A program made the position numbers and the translations under genes. A DNA stretch of 64,000 nucleotides from Anaerolineaceae bacterium oral taxon 439 (GTDB taxonomy: Bacteria > Chloroflexota > Anaerolineae > Anaerolineales > Anaerolineaceae). Each line of letters opens with the position of its first letter. Within the stretch, counting starts at the first letter, position 1. The notes beneath the pieces are model-generated. The model was not told the DNA's origin. It saw nothing but the letters and a program-made list of their open reading frames with translations, and did no database searches. This document shows positions 42,988 through 52,118 of this stretch, piece by piece. Location of the stretch: positions 2,356,001 to 2,420,000 of the forward strand of contig CP017039.1 of the NCBI GenBank assembly GCA_001717545.1, in the 5' to 3' direction.

Positions 42988-43763
42988 GCCTGTAGATTCC
43001 CCGCTTCGCGGTCCCGAAGAATCATCATACGCATCGCTTCAATCCCAGTTTCGATCGCTAAATGTTCAAACCCATACGGATAATCTTTGACATCACCGGA
43101 ATAACTGGCATCGTTTGTCGCGCTGACAAGAACTGCTCCAGTCCGAATCCCAAGACTCGCGCCAACGAGAAACAGCGGCGCACATTCCATACTGGTTGCG
43201 AGCGCGCCTCCAGCCCGATACGCAGCCCATTTCTGAATTAATTCCGGCCCGATAGGCTTTGTCGCCGGGGATGTCTGTGTAAAGAACCCTGCCTTCGTTA
43301 TCGTAATACCAACCTTATAAACATAGTTCAAGCGGATTGCGGCTTCTTCAAGTATTCGCGTCGTTTCGAAATCCGGAACGGCGGGAAATTCCGTCGGCAG
43401 GTAATGACGCCCAACGCCTTCCATCCGAACCGCTCCATTTGGTATAATCAAATCGCCCTTATGAAAATCCTCTGAAACCGAAGCGCAAGTACCAACCCGA
43501 ATCATCGTATCCGCGCCACATTGATAAAGCTCTTCAACAGCGATTGCGGTCGACGGTCCTCCGATCCCAGTTGACGTAACTGAAACCTGTACCCCTTCCA
43601 AAGTACCTGTAAAGGTCAAAAACTCACGGTTATACGCAATTTCTATCGGATTCTCTAAATACTTCGAAATTTTTTCAGAACGTTCCGGGCTGCCCGGAAG
43701 GAACACGTATCTGCCAACCTCCCCTTTCCGGATTCCGAGGTGCATCATTTTGATGGATTCCAT
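42984..43763 (-). CDS. Nucleoside phosphorylase paralogue (second)
   Basis: A 259-residue PNP/UDP-family protein. It keeps TSTGIGGPSTAIAVEELYQ, IRVGTCAS and a MECAPLFLVG ribose motif, but the phosphate loop is LPGSPERSEKIS, with Ser replacing the usual Asp of GDP, and the base loop is VSATNDAS instead of SDD. These changes suggest a different nucleoside or a modified-base substrate. It is 18 bp downstream of the first phosphorylase gene and overlaps the regulator gene. Confidence 0.85.
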   Translation of the reverse strand: MESIKMMHLGIRKGEVGRYVFLPGSPERSEKISKYLENPIEIAYNREFLTFTGTLEGVQVSVTSTGIGGPSTAIAVEELYQCGADTMIRVGTCASVSEDFHKGDLIIPNGAVRMEGVGRHYLPTEFPAVPDFETTRILEEAAIRLNYVYKVGITITKAGFFTQTSPATKPIGPELIQKWAAYRAGGALATSMECAPLFLVGASLGIRTGAVLVSATNDASYSGDVKDYPYGFEHLAIETGIEAMRMMILRDREAGNLQA

Positions 43764-43781
43764 ATTCGTTTCTCCTTCCGT

Positions 43782-44558
43782 TTATCTGCTGTGCGCGTTA
43801 ACCCTGTCTTCACGAATAACCGAACGCATCGCCTCGATTCCGGTTTCAATCGCACGTCGCTCCCAGTTCCGCGGATAATCGCTGTCGTCATTGGAATACT
43901 GCTGGTAATTCGTTGCGCAAATCAAAACCGCAGCCGTACGAATCCCCAGACTCGCTCCACAGAGGAAAAGCGGAGCGCATTCCATACAGGTGCTGGTCGC
44001 GCCGCCTTTCTCATATGCCCCCCACTTATATTTCAACTCAGGATAAACCGGCTTCGTCTCCGGTGAAACTTCCGTATAGAAAGAATCCTTCGTAATCGTA
44101 ACGCCGACGTTGTAGGAATAACCTAAACGTCCTGCTGCTGCGGCCAACTCTTTAAGCAACTGAAAGTCCGGAACCGCAGGAAATTCAAGCGGAAGATAAT
44201 GATCACCTGTTCCTTCCATCCGCACTGCGCCATTCGGAATAATCACATCGCCAATCCCAACCTTTGGCGACGTCGACGCGGAAGAGCCAACCCGAATCAT
44301 CGTATTCACACCACAATCATATAGTTCTTCGACCGCAATTACGGCAGACGGACCGCCAATCCCGGTTGAAGTAACCGTAACTGGAACGCCCTCCAGACTT
44401 CCGGTATAGGTTAAAAACTCACGTTGGTGAGCAATTTTCCTGGGATTGTCAAAATACGTCGCGATTAGCTCCGCACGCTCGACGCTGCCTGGAAGAAACG
44501 CGTATCGACCGACCTCGCCTCGACTGACCGCAACATGCAGCTTTTTTTGAACTGTCAT
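43782..44558 (-). CDS. Nucleoside phosphorylase paralogue (first of operon)
   Basis: About 258 residues; the start at 44558 (MTVQKKLHVAVSRGEVGRYA) is chosen because a GAGGAAT leader precedes it and the homologous start of the next paralogue lies there. It has LPGSVERAELIATYF (Ser in place of Asp in the phosphate loop), IRVGSSAS, CMECAPLFLCG and the base loop ICATNYQQYSND. It is close kin to the 42984 gene. Together the three paralogues probably cover different nucleosides. It heads the minus-strand salvage operon, with the palindrome 52-92 bp upstream. Confidence 0.85.
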   Translation of the reverse strand: MTVQKKLHVAVSRGEVGRYAFLPGSVERAELIATYFDNPRKIAHQREFLTYTGSLEGVPVTVTSTGIGGPSAVIAVEELYDCGVNTMIRVGSSASTSPKVGIGDVIIPNGAVRMEGTGDHYLPLEFPAVPDFQLLKELAAAAGRLGYSYNVGVTITKDSFYTEVSPETKPVYPELKYKWGAYEKGGATSTCMECAPLFLCGASLGIRTAAVLICATNYQQYSNDDSDYPRNWERRAIETGIEAMRSVIREDRVNAHSR

Positions 44559-44609
44559 TCTTCGATTCCTCAATTCGTTTGGCAGATTTTTTTGTACCAC
44601 CTCAGTATA

Positions 44610-44650
44610 TCACCAATACTAAACTTGGCGGCCAAGTTTAGTATTGGTGA
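44610..44650. promoter_or_regulatory. Perfect 41-bp palindrome, operator candidate
   Basis: Two perfect 20-nt arms (44610-44629 and 44631-44650; TCACCAATACTAAACTTGGC and its complement) around a single G, in the divergent region between the nucleoside operon and the polysaccharide cluster. There is no T run behind either arm, so it is not a standard terminator. It most likely binds a dimeric or tetrameric regulator, for example the GntR/UTRA protein. The rest of the gap (44651-44791) holds a TATAAT at 44750-44755 as a possible -10 box for the export operon. Confidence 0.65.
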
Positions 44651-44791
44651 CAAAAGGCATATTTTCCGGATGATCTTTCACATGTCCAACCGAAAACTAG
44701 AATTGTGTTTTTATAAACTCAATCCGAATGAAAACGCAATAAAATCCGTTATAATATACGTTGTTGACAAGAAAAGAGGCAGGATACACGG

Positions 44792-45625
44792 ATGGAAACA
44801 AACGAAAAAAGCGAAAAAATATATGACTCTGCGAAACTGATCAATCCATTCGTGGATGAAATCAATAGCTTATTCGAGAACAGGTTCATCCTGAAAAGAA
44901 TGATCTACACGAATTTTAAGACACGCTATAAACGATCCTACTTGGGTGTCATTTGGTCTTTATTGAATCCATTGCTGAACATGGTTGTTTTTGTTGTCAT
45001 ATTCAGCAACCTTTTTCGCTTTGACATACCTCATTATCCTTTGTATATTTTTGCTGGAAACATGATTTTTTCATTTTACTCCTCCTCAACTGCTGAAGCA
45101 ATGATGCAAATTATTGGAAATGGGCCAATGATTCGACGCGTTTATCTTCCGAAAACCGTTTATGTCATCTCGGGTATTGGAATCAATGGGATCAATCTAA
45201 TCCTCACGGCTATCCCGTTTATCATTATTGCGTTTATCGACAAGGTCGAATATTCCTCAGCTTTATTCCTAATCATCCCTGCTATTTTACTACTAACTTT
45301 TTTTGTCGTGGGGATGAGTCTTTTAGTTGCGACCATAACGACATATCTTAATGATTTTTCTCAAATTTGGTCGGTTATTTTAACTCTATGGATGTATCTG
45401 ACACCGCTTTTCTACCCTGAGACAATTATTCCTGACGAGTTCATTGTTGCATTCAGACTTAATCCAATGTACATTTTCGTGACACTTTTCCGAGACCCTG
45501 TGCTTTACCAAAAGATCCCGGATCCGGTATTATGGATCAACGGAAGCCTTTATGGATTCGGCGTACTAATCTTAGGTTGGTGGATATTTACGAAACATTC
45601 AAACGACTTCGCTTATAGGGCGTAG
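44792..45625 (+). CDS. Polysaccharide ABC-2 export permease (Wzm-like)
   Basis: A 277-residue ABC-2 permease with six TM helices, first gene of the surface-polysaccharide cluster. Typical segments are NFKTRYKRSYLGVIWSLLNP at the amphipathic N-terminus and TLWMYLTPLFYPETIIPDEF near the end. With the ATPase encoded next it moves a lipid-linked glycan across the membrane. Ribosome site is poor (GAGGCAGG about 9 nt upstream). AT-rich codon use begins here and continues to about 57.2 kb. Confidence 0.93.
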   Translation: METNEKSEKIYDSAKLINPFVDEINSLFENRFILKRMIYTNFKTRYKRSYLGVIWSLLNPLLNMVVFVVIFSNLFRFDIPHYPLYIFAGNMIFSFYSSSTAEAMMQIIGNGPMIRRVYLPKTVYVISGIGINGINLILTAIPFIIIAFIDKVEYSSALFLIIPAILLLTFFVVGMSLLVATITTYLNDFSQIWSVILTLWMYLTPLFYPETIIPDEFIVAFRLNPMYIFVTLFRDPVLYQKIPDPVLWINGSLYGFGVLILGWWIFTKHSNDFAYRA

Positions 45626-45647
45626 ATTAGAATGGGATGATGCTGAT

Positions 45648-46382
45648 ATGGAAAAAATTGCTGTCAGTGCACAAGATCTCGGAATCAGTTTCCGATTGCC
45701 GTCAGAACCCGTCTCTGGGACAAAAGACTTTTTTATCAAGTCCGTTCGACGAAAAATCAAAATCAATACTTTCTGGGCCTTGAGACATATATCTTTCGAA
45801 CTTGAAAGGGGAAGCTCGCTTGGAATCATGGGCCGCAATGGAGCGGGAAAAAGCACGCTTCTAAAAGCAGTCGCACGTGTCCTAATACCAAAAGAAGGTC
45901 GCGTTATTACTCATGGCCGCGTGTTTCCGATGCTGGAGCTAGGTGCAGGATTTAATCCCGACTTGACTGGGCACGAAAATATTTATCTATATGGAAATAT
46001 CCTGGGCTTCAAGAATGGTGATATTACACGAATGCACGATGAGATCGTAGATTTCTCCGAACTCAAAGATTTTATCCATGTTCCAGTCCGATCCTACTCC
46101 TCTGGTATGGTCGCTCGGTTAGCTTTCGCCATTGCAACCGCGGTACAACCGGATATTCTGCTTGCGGATGAGATTTTATCGGTTGGAGATATCGCGTTTC
46201 AGGAAAAATGTGCAAAGCGAATGAATTGTTATCTTGAGCATGGGACAACCATCATGTTCGTATCACATAGCGCCGATACAGTTGTGGATATCTGCCAACA
46301 GGGTTTATGGCTTGAACGCGGCGAGGTAAAAATGATGGGAACCGCAAAAGAGGTAGCTAAAGGCTATACTGAAAGCCGATGA
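45648..46382 (+). CDS. Polysaccharide ABC export ATPase (Wzt-like)
   Basis: A 244-residue ATPase with Walker A GRNGAGKSTLLK, the export-type signature RSYSSGMVARLAFAIA and Walker B PDILLADEILSVGD. It lacks the C-terminal glycan-binding extension of long Wzt proteins, so it belongs to the short type that does not read the chain end. It works with the permease encoded 22 bp upstream and overlaps the next glycosyltransferase gene by 4 bp (ATGA). Confidence 0.93.
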   Translation: MEKIAVSAQDLGISFRLPSEPVSGTKDFFIKSVRRKIKINTFWALRHISFELERGSSLGIMGRNGAGKSTLLKAVARVLIPKEGRVITHGRVFPMLELGAGFNPDLTGHENIYLYGNILGFKNGDITRMHDEIVDFSELKDFIHVPVRSYSSGMVARLAFAIATAVQPDILLADEILSVGDIAFQEKCAKRMNCYLEHGTTIMFVSHSADTVVDICQQGLWLERGEVKMMGTAKEVAKGYTESR

Positions 46383-48031
46383 ATTTAATTAAGAGTGTTC
46401 ACACTATCGCAGGCATTGTATATTGTTCATCATACCCACATGGCAGAATAATCAAAGAGATAGACAATCGTTTAGCCAGAGGAGCAGATGCACTAATTCT
46501 GGGAACTTTTCCTTCATTATCGTTAGGTTTTATCGACCCACGCGACTTTACGTGCGACTGCCCCTTATCAGTTGCTTTTGCTATTTCCAATAAAATGCTT
46601 AATAAAGTTGGAAAAATAGATCCCATTCTTAGAAACGTCACTGCAGTGGATCTGATGCAAAGAGTGGAAGCAGCCGGAGGAAAGGTCGTTTTTGCCGGAG
46701 ATATTCTCTTGCCTCTTGACGAAGAGAATATACCTGATATTCATGATCAATTTTTTGACTGCATATTATTGGACGCAAAATATGCTGAGCAAAATTTTTG
46801 GAAAAGCGCACTTCAGCAGATACATCTCGCGTTTACAGGAAACTCTGAATTTAGGATGCTTTCAAGACGCAAATTACTATATAAGATGTTGCCATTTCTA
46901 TCTAGAGCTCTGTTTCTACGTTTTTTCGGTCAAGACCATGGAAAGTATTACAAACCGGCAAGTTTTAGATTAATGCAGCTCCGGGGGAATGTTACCTTAC
47001 CGAACACAACAATAGAACACCCACTAGTTTCAATAATAGTACGAACTTGTCAACGTCCAGAAATATTGCAAGGAGCTCTTTCGAGTTTAAGAATGCAGGC
47101 ATACAAAAATTTTGAGTGCATTGTAGTTGAAGATGGTGAACCCTGTTCTAAAGATATGGTCGAGAGTGAATTCGCTGATTTAAATATCTGTTACTATGCG
47201 ACTGGGATCAGACAAGGTCGCGCAGCAGCAGCAAATATTGGCTTTCGCCTTTCAAAAGGTGAATATATCAATATGCTCGACGATGATGATTACCTTTATC
47301 CTGAGCATATCCTAGCAGGAATTACAGAGGCGACATCAAACAATCTTGACATAGTTTTTTTTCGATCAGTTGCATTGAAAATCAGAAGGTTCCCGAATAT
47401 TCCCAACAAATTTCATCTCGCAGAGACACAATGTACATCTTTTACAAAAATCGACCCATTTAAAATGACAGAGCGTTGTATAGTTGCTAATAACGCGGTC
47501 CTTTTCAATCGCAGATTATACAAACAACTAGGCGGTATGAGAGAAGAGCTACAAGCTCACGAAGATTGGTCTCTATGGTTACGCTATATGACAATCGCCC
47601 GCTGGGCGGTTATTCCATTTGCTACAAGCTGTTTTACGACACCCAGCGACATACGCGAGCGGAATCAACGATTAGCAAAATATGCTCTATCCGACGGACT
47701 TCAATTTCAAGATCAAACATTAGTTTATCCAACAACTGCGGAACAGCTTAGCACATATCGTAGAGACTTTATCCTAAACCATTTTTATAAACTCGAACAA
47801 AATCGCTTAGAAAAAAAACTCATACTTGCTGCTATTCATTACAAGACAGAGGAAAACGACTATACTTTTGCTGAAAAGATGGAAGAAGATATAAAAAGAG
47901 GGAATATCATGAATTATTCAGCTAATGACTTAATTGCCTTCCAGCGCGGACTTATTGTGTGGTTAAAAAAAATGTCCCCCGAAGAACAAAAAAAACAAAT
48001 AAATCTGATCGTAAATAGAGTCCTAGCCTAG
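46379..48031 (+). CDS. Two-part family 2 glycosyltransferase
   Basis: A 550-residue protein. The second part (about 214-420) is a clear GT2 domain: HPLVSIIVRTCQRPEILQGA, FECIVVEDGE, acidic motif INMLDDDDYLYPE and a HEDWSLWLRY acid/base region. The first 200 residues resemble a worn GT2 domain (RGADALILGTFPSLS, VVFAGDILLPLDEE) without a clear DxD. The last 130 residues are helical. It should transfer a sugar during glycan assembly at the cytoplasmic face; donor and acceptor are unknown. It overlaps the ATPase gene by 4 bp. Confidence 0.82.
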   Translation: MNLIKSVHTIAGIVYCSSYPHGRIIKEIDNRLARGADALILGTFPSLSLGFIDPRDFTCDCPLSVAFAISNKMLNKVGKIDPILRNVTAVDLMQRVEAAGGKVVFAGDILLPLDEENIPDIHDQFFDCILLDAKYAEQNFWKSALQQIHLAFTGNSEFRMLSRRKLLYKMLPFLSRALFLRFFGQDHGKYYKPASFRLMQLRGNVTLPNTTIEHPLVSIIVRTCQRPEILQGALSSLRMQAYKNFECIVVEDGEPCSKDMVESEFADLNICYYATGIRQGRAAAANIGFRLSKGEYINMLDDDDYLYPEHILAGITEATSNNLDIVFFRSVALKIRRFPNIPNKFHLAETQCTSFTKIDPFKMTERCIVANNAVLFNRRLYKQLGGMREELQAHEDWSLWLRYMTIARWAVIPFATSCFTTPSDIRERNQRLAKYALSDGLQFQDQTLVYPTTAEQLSTYRRDFILNHFYKLEQNRLEKKLILAAIHYKTEENDYTFAEKMEEDIKRGNIMNYSANDLIAFQRGLIVWLKKMSPEEQKKQINLIVNRVLA

Positions 48032-48041
48032 GAAATAAAAA

Positions 48042-49115
48042 ATGAATAGCGCACTAGTTAGTGTTATTACACCTATCTTTAATTCAAGAAAGTTCCTCAA
48101 AGAAACTTTTAGGTCTTTAAAAGAACAAACGATTGGATTTGCCAATATCGAATGGATCGCAGCAGATGATTATTCGAATGATGGAAGCTATGAATACCTT
48201 ATTCAGATCTCGAAAAGGCACAAAAATATAAAAGTTTTGCGAACTCAACAAAATTCTGGCGGCGCCAGCACACCTCGAAACTTGGCGCTGAATCAAGTAA
48301 CGGCACCTTTTGTAATGTTTCTTGATTCAGATGATACTTTTGAGCCTGATGCGATTAGACTTCTTTTAGATATCATGACACAAACAAACGTTGGGCTTGC
48401 TAATGGAGCTTTTTGCTATTCAAATCGTCAAAAGAAAGTCGCTGAACAACGATATACAGGACGGAAGGAAGGATATTACCAAATTTTCGATGATATTGAT
48501 AGTTGGTTCCCTATCTCTCATCCGATTTTTACGAAGATGTTTCGTACCAAAGTTATAAAAAAAAAGAGCCTCTCCTTTAATCCATCCCTTCGAATAGGTG
48601 AAGATAGCTTATTTCTCTTTCAATACATGCAATATATCGAAAGAGCCTATCATATAAATAAAATTATATGCAGTTATCGGTATCGTTCAAATTCAACGTC
48701 TCATTCAATCAACAGAGAATATTTCAACGATTTATTTTATGCTATTTCAGAAATTAATAATAGCCTGCATGATTCTCATGCATACGTTTTTTATGACAAA
48801 TTCGTTGAAGTAACGGCTTACTCGAACATGGTACTTTTATGCAATACCCCGGATATCACGATTGACGAAGGCAATGAAATTATCGAACAGTGGTTTCCTA
48901 TACTACGGTATACTTATAAACATGGATACCAAGCCAAAGATCCCATCAGTGCAATTTTGTTAGAAGCTGTGAAAAAAAATAACCTTGCCTCTACTAAATT
49001 TTACTTTCGCGAAATCAAGAAGCTAGTGAATCAAAATAATGACAAGCTCAACGAAATATATTCTAGTAGGACATGGAAGTTATTAGCAACTATCAGACGC
49101 TTGTTATCATTATAA
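48042..49115 (+). CDS. Family 2 glycosyltransferase
   Basis: A 357-residue GT2 enzyme with the GT-A fold: ALVSVITPIFNSRKFLKETF at the N-terminus, WIAADDYSNDGSYEY, the metal-binding MFLDSDDTFEPDA and RIGEDSLFLFQYMQ (ED base). The C-terminal 120 residues are helical. It ends with SRTWKLLATIRRLLSL, a tail often seen in glycosyltransferases of O-antigen and teichoic-acid clusters. It follows the preceding GT gene by 10 bp. A hairpin (49195-49234) sits behind it. Confidence 0.9.
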   Translation: MNSALVSVITPIFNSRKFLKETFRSLKEQTIGFANIEWIAADDYSNDGSYEYLIQISKRHKNIKVLRTQQNSGGASTPRNLALNQVTAPFVMFLDSDDTFEPDAIRLLLDIMTQTNVGLANGAFCYSNRQKKVAEQRYTGRKEGYYQIFDDIDSWFPISHPIFTKMFRTKVIKKKSLSFNPSLRIGEDSLFLFQYMQYIERAYHINKIICSYRYRSNSTSHSINREYFNDLFYAISEINNSLHDSHAYVFYDKFVEVTAYSNMVLLCNTPDITIDEGNEIIEQWFPILRYTYKHGYQAKDPISAILLEAVKKNNLASTKFYFREIKKLVNQNNDKLNEIYSSRTWKLLATIRRLLSL

Positions 49116-49194
49116 AATCCAAGCAAAGATCGAAAGAGATGTTTTTATATATGCAAAGTATCAAGAAGTATTCCCAGCGTAAAAAGCTAACATC

Positions 49195-49234
49195 AAAATT
49201 ATAGAGATAAGTAGAAACCAATCTCTATAATTTT
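49195..49234 (+). terminator. AT-rich hairpin between GT2 gene and rfbF
   Basis: Perfect 14-nt arms AAAATTATAGAGAT (49195-49208) and ATCTCTATAATTTT (49221-49234) with a 12-nt loop, ending in TTTT. It may terminate the export/GT transcript or attenuate read-through into rfbF; the 166-bp gap contains no other clear signal. Confidence 0.6.
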
Positions 49235-49281
49235 GCAAAATTATATATTATACAACCAAAAACAAAGGAGCATTATCAAAT

Positions 49282-50067
49282 ATGAAAGTTGTTATTCTAG
49301 CAGGGGGATTTGGAACACGTATTTCTGAAGAATCACAGTTTAAACCAAAGCCAATGATTAATCTTGGCGAAATGCCGCTGATACTACATATTATGAAGTT
49401 ATACTCCGCACATGGATTTAACGATTTTATTATTTGCGCTGGGTATAAGCAATACGTTATCAAAGAATACTTCGCGGATTATTTCTTACATACATCAGAC
49501 ATCACATACGACTTTACCAATGGCAGAAATGAAATGGTTGTTCATCGCAATACTTCTGAACCATGGAAAGTAACAGTCGTGGACACAGGTCTTAACACAA
49601 TGACCGGCGGACGTGTTCGCCGCATTTCACCTTTCCTCGAAAACGAACCATTTATGTTGACATACGGTGATGGGCTTTCAAACGTTAATATTACCGATCT
49701 TGTACAATTCCATCGGTCGCACAAAAAAATGGTAACGATGTGTGCATACAACGCTGGGCAAAGATTTGGAATATTGGATATCAATGAAGACGGTCAAATT
49801 GTTGATTTCCGCGAGAAAGCAAAAGGCGATGGAAATTTAATCAACATTGGATATATGGTTTGCCAGTATGAATTTATCAATTATATCCAAGGTGATAGTA
49901 CTATTCTCGAAAAAACGCCACTCGAGACAGTTGCAAAATTAGGTCAGCTAATGGCATATAAGCACGAAGGATTTTGGCAATGTGTCGATACGCTAAGAGA
50001 AAAAGAACAATTAGAAAAAATGTGGAAAGATGGAAATGCACCTTGGAAGGTTTGGAGCGAAAATTAG
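49282..50067 (+). CDS. rfbF: Glucose-1-phosphate cytidylyltransferase
   Basis: A 261-residue nucleotidyltransferase. The N-terminal motif VVILAGGFGTRISEESQFKP and the KPMI lysine are those of RfbF, which makes CDP-glucose from CTP and glucose 1-phosphate. Further RfbF blocks are GYKQYVIKEYFADYF, MLTYGDGLSNVNI and GFWQCVDTLREKE. It has an AAAGGAG ribosome site. It commits carbon to the CDP-deoxysugar branch together with rfbG at 53501; unusually the two are separated by 3.4 kb carrying a GT8 and a FkbM gene. Confidence 0.95.
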   Translation: MKVVILAGGFGTRISEESQFKPKPMINLGEMPLILHIMKLYSAHGFNDFIICAGYKQYVIKEYFADYFLHTSDITYDFTNGRNEMVVHRNTSEPWKVTVVDTGLNTMTGGRVRRISPFLENEPFMLTYGDGLSNVNITDLVQFHRSHKKMVTMCAYNAGQRFGILDINEDGQIVDFREKAKGDGNLINIGYMVCQYEFINYIQGDSTILEKTPLETVAKLGQLMAYKHEGFWQCVDTLREKEQLEKMWKDGNAPWKVWSEN

Positions 50068-50106
50068 GGGCACTCTTTATTTCCTATAATTTTTACACAT
50101 GTTCTA

Positions 50107-50129
50107 CCCCCCCCAAAAAAAAAGAGAGA
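50107..50129. repeat. C8-A9-(GA) tract upstream of GT8 gene
   Basis: Eight C (50107-50114), nine A (50115-50123) and GAGAGA directly precede the AAGGAGG ribosome site of the GT8 gene. Such tracts are prone to slippage and here would change leader spacing rather than the coding frame. Confidence 0.7.
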
Positions 50130-50148
50130 GGATTTAAGGAGGAGAAAG

Positions 50149-52032
50149 ATGCTTCATAATCATATAAAAATCTTTACAGAAGTCGTCAATTTAGATGTCA
50201 GCGATATCAATTTTATCGAATTTCTCCCTATCAATGAGAATTCTTCTCAGGTAGATAGACTGAATCATCTATTGAATCATGGCAATCATCAATACCTGGG
50301 ATTTATGGAAAACAAATCGCTATTAGAGATAGAAAGCAAAAATAAGCACATAGAATCGGCAAATTGGGAAAATATAAATATTAATATTATAGATGAAGAT
50401 TTTCTAAAAAACAAATTAAACAATCTAAACGATTCGGCAAGTCTTTTTAGCACGTATGACGTTATCACAAACTATATATATGATTTCAAAAAAGAGAATG
50501 CGGTTCTTGATTATTATAAGTTTTATGTTAAATGCGACGATCTAACCAATATTAATGCTTTGATTAGTTGCCTAAAATTTTCACACACAGAATTCTACGA
50601 ATTGGCAGAAGAAATTCTGAACGGTAGCAGAATATGCATGTATTCTGATTACATCATGAAAAAGGAAATCTTCGAAGATTTCACGGCATGGAAAATAAAT
50701 ATATACGATACATATAATAATTTATGCAATAGTACCAAGAAAACATACTCAAATTATAAACGAAACGAAATTGCTTTTTTTGAAAAATTTTTATTGACTG
50801 TATATATTGAGCATTTATTATCGCACGACAAAACAATAGCCATATTGCAACTGCCCAGCATCGCATATGAGGACATACATACCGAAGCAGAATTACTACC
50901 TGCATATTCTGACAATAATATACCGATAGTTGTAGTTTGCAGCAATTATTATGCACCATATCTAGGTGTTTTCTTGCAATCCCTATTTAATACATGTAAT
51001 TCATGCAATAATTACGATATAATAGTTTTGCAGAAAGAATTATCTACGCAAAACAAGAATACATTATCCAAAATGTGTTCCAGATACGAGAATATTTCAT
51101 TAAGGTTCTTTAATCCTACACACAGATTGAATAACTCGGTTTTTCATATCGCACAAACTGGATATTGTGAAGAAGCTTATTATAGAATATTCAGCCCATG
51201 GTACTTACAAAACTATGATAAGGCTATCGTAATGGACATTGATATTTTGATCAGAAAAGACTTAGCAGAGTTATTTCATAAAAATATCGAAGGGAAATTA
51301 GCGGCAGGAGTAAAGGATATAGTTTTTCTAGGCATGCTAAATGGATGGGCAGTCCCCGACACGAAAACTTATGCATCCAAAGAAATGAAATTGAAAAATC
51401 CATGGAATTACTTAAATACAGGCGTATTATTAATGAATTTAAAATTAATTCGAGAAACTTATTCTGAAGATGATTTATTGGAGATGGCAGTAAATAGCAA
51501 ATTCAGATGCCAAGAACAGGATATTTTAAATATTATACTTGAAGATAAAGTTCTTTTCCTCGGGTATGAATGGAACTGTTATGTTCGCACAGGGGATTTC
51601 GTCATCGAAGGAATTAGGTGGGCACCAAAATCAGATTTCGAGCAATACAACGGTATAGCAGATAACCCATATATATCCCATTATGTTGCACAACCTAAAC
51701 CATGGTTGGATCCTTCTATTTCTATGGGTATAGATTTTTGGCTCAATGCAAGAGAAACACCTTTCTATGAGATTATTTTAAGCAACCTATTAGGAACGCT
51801 ATATGGAAGCCCGATTTACGATTTGAGACAAAGAACTGAAAAATTGGAATTTGAGAAAAAAAGAGAAGGTATTACAATACCATTCCCAATTGGATCAAAA
51901 AGGCGTAAAATCGCAAAGAAGATATACGAGTACCTTATAGCGAAGAAAACACTTACAACTTTTTGTTTTCCAAAAAAATCAAAAAGGAGAGAACTCGGAT
52001 TAAAAATTTTTTACTTTTTGGGAAGGGCATAG
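50149..52032 (+). CDS. Family 8 glycosyltransferase with long N-terminal domain
   Basis: A 627-residue protein, strongly AT-rich. The GT8 domain spans about 262-540: IPIVVVCSNYYAPYLGVFLQ, the DxD motif in AIVMDIDILIRKDL, LNTGVLLMNLKL, QEQDILNIIL and HYVAQPKPW. GT8 enzymes are retaining transferases of glucose or galactose from UDP-sugars in lipopolysaccharide and wall glycans. The N-terminal 250 residues have no match I recognise. The C-terminus is very basic (KRRKIAKKIYEYL, KKSKRRELG), perhaps for membrane contact. AAGGAGG lies 6 nt before the ATG. Confidence 0.85.
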   Translation: MLHNHIKIFTEVVNLDVSDINFIEFLPINENSSQVDRLNHLLNHGNHQYLGFMENKSLLEIESKNKHIESANWENININIIDEDFLKNKLNNLNDSASLFSTYDVITNYIYDFKKENAVLDYYKFYVKCDDLTNINALISCLKFSHTEFYELAEEILNGSRICMYSDYIMKKEIFEDFTAWKINIYDTYNNLCNSTKKTYSNYKRNEIAFFEKFLLTVYIEHLLSHDKTIAILQLPSIAYEDIHTEAELLPAYSDNNIPIVVVCSNYYAPYLGVFLQSLFNTCNSCNNYDIIVLQKELSTQNKNTLSKMCSRYENISLRFFNPTHRLNNSVFHIAQTGYCEEAYYRIFSPWYLQNYDKAIVMDIDILIRKDLAELFHKNIEGKLAAGVKDIVFLGMLNGWAVPDTKTYASKEMKLKNPWNYLNTGVLLMNLKLIRETYSEDDLLEMAVNSKFRCQEQDILNIILEDKVLFLGYEWNCYVRTGDFVIEGIRWAPKSDFEQYNGIADNPYISHYVAQPKPWLDPSISMGIDFWLNARETPFYEIILSNLLGTLYGSPIYDLRQRTEKLEFEKKREGITIPFPIGSKRRKIAKKIYEYLIAKKTLTTFCFPKKSKRRELGLKIFYFLGRA

Positions 52033-52118
52033 ATAAATCAATTACAATAAAAGAATGGAAGCGGCAATTTTATTCTTTTTCCAAAAACGCCAATAATTTA
52101 TTGTGGAATTAATAGATT

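Noticed and set aside
44610-44650. 41-bp palindrome as a rho-independent terminator
   Set aside because: It lies between divergent operons and has no T run on either side.
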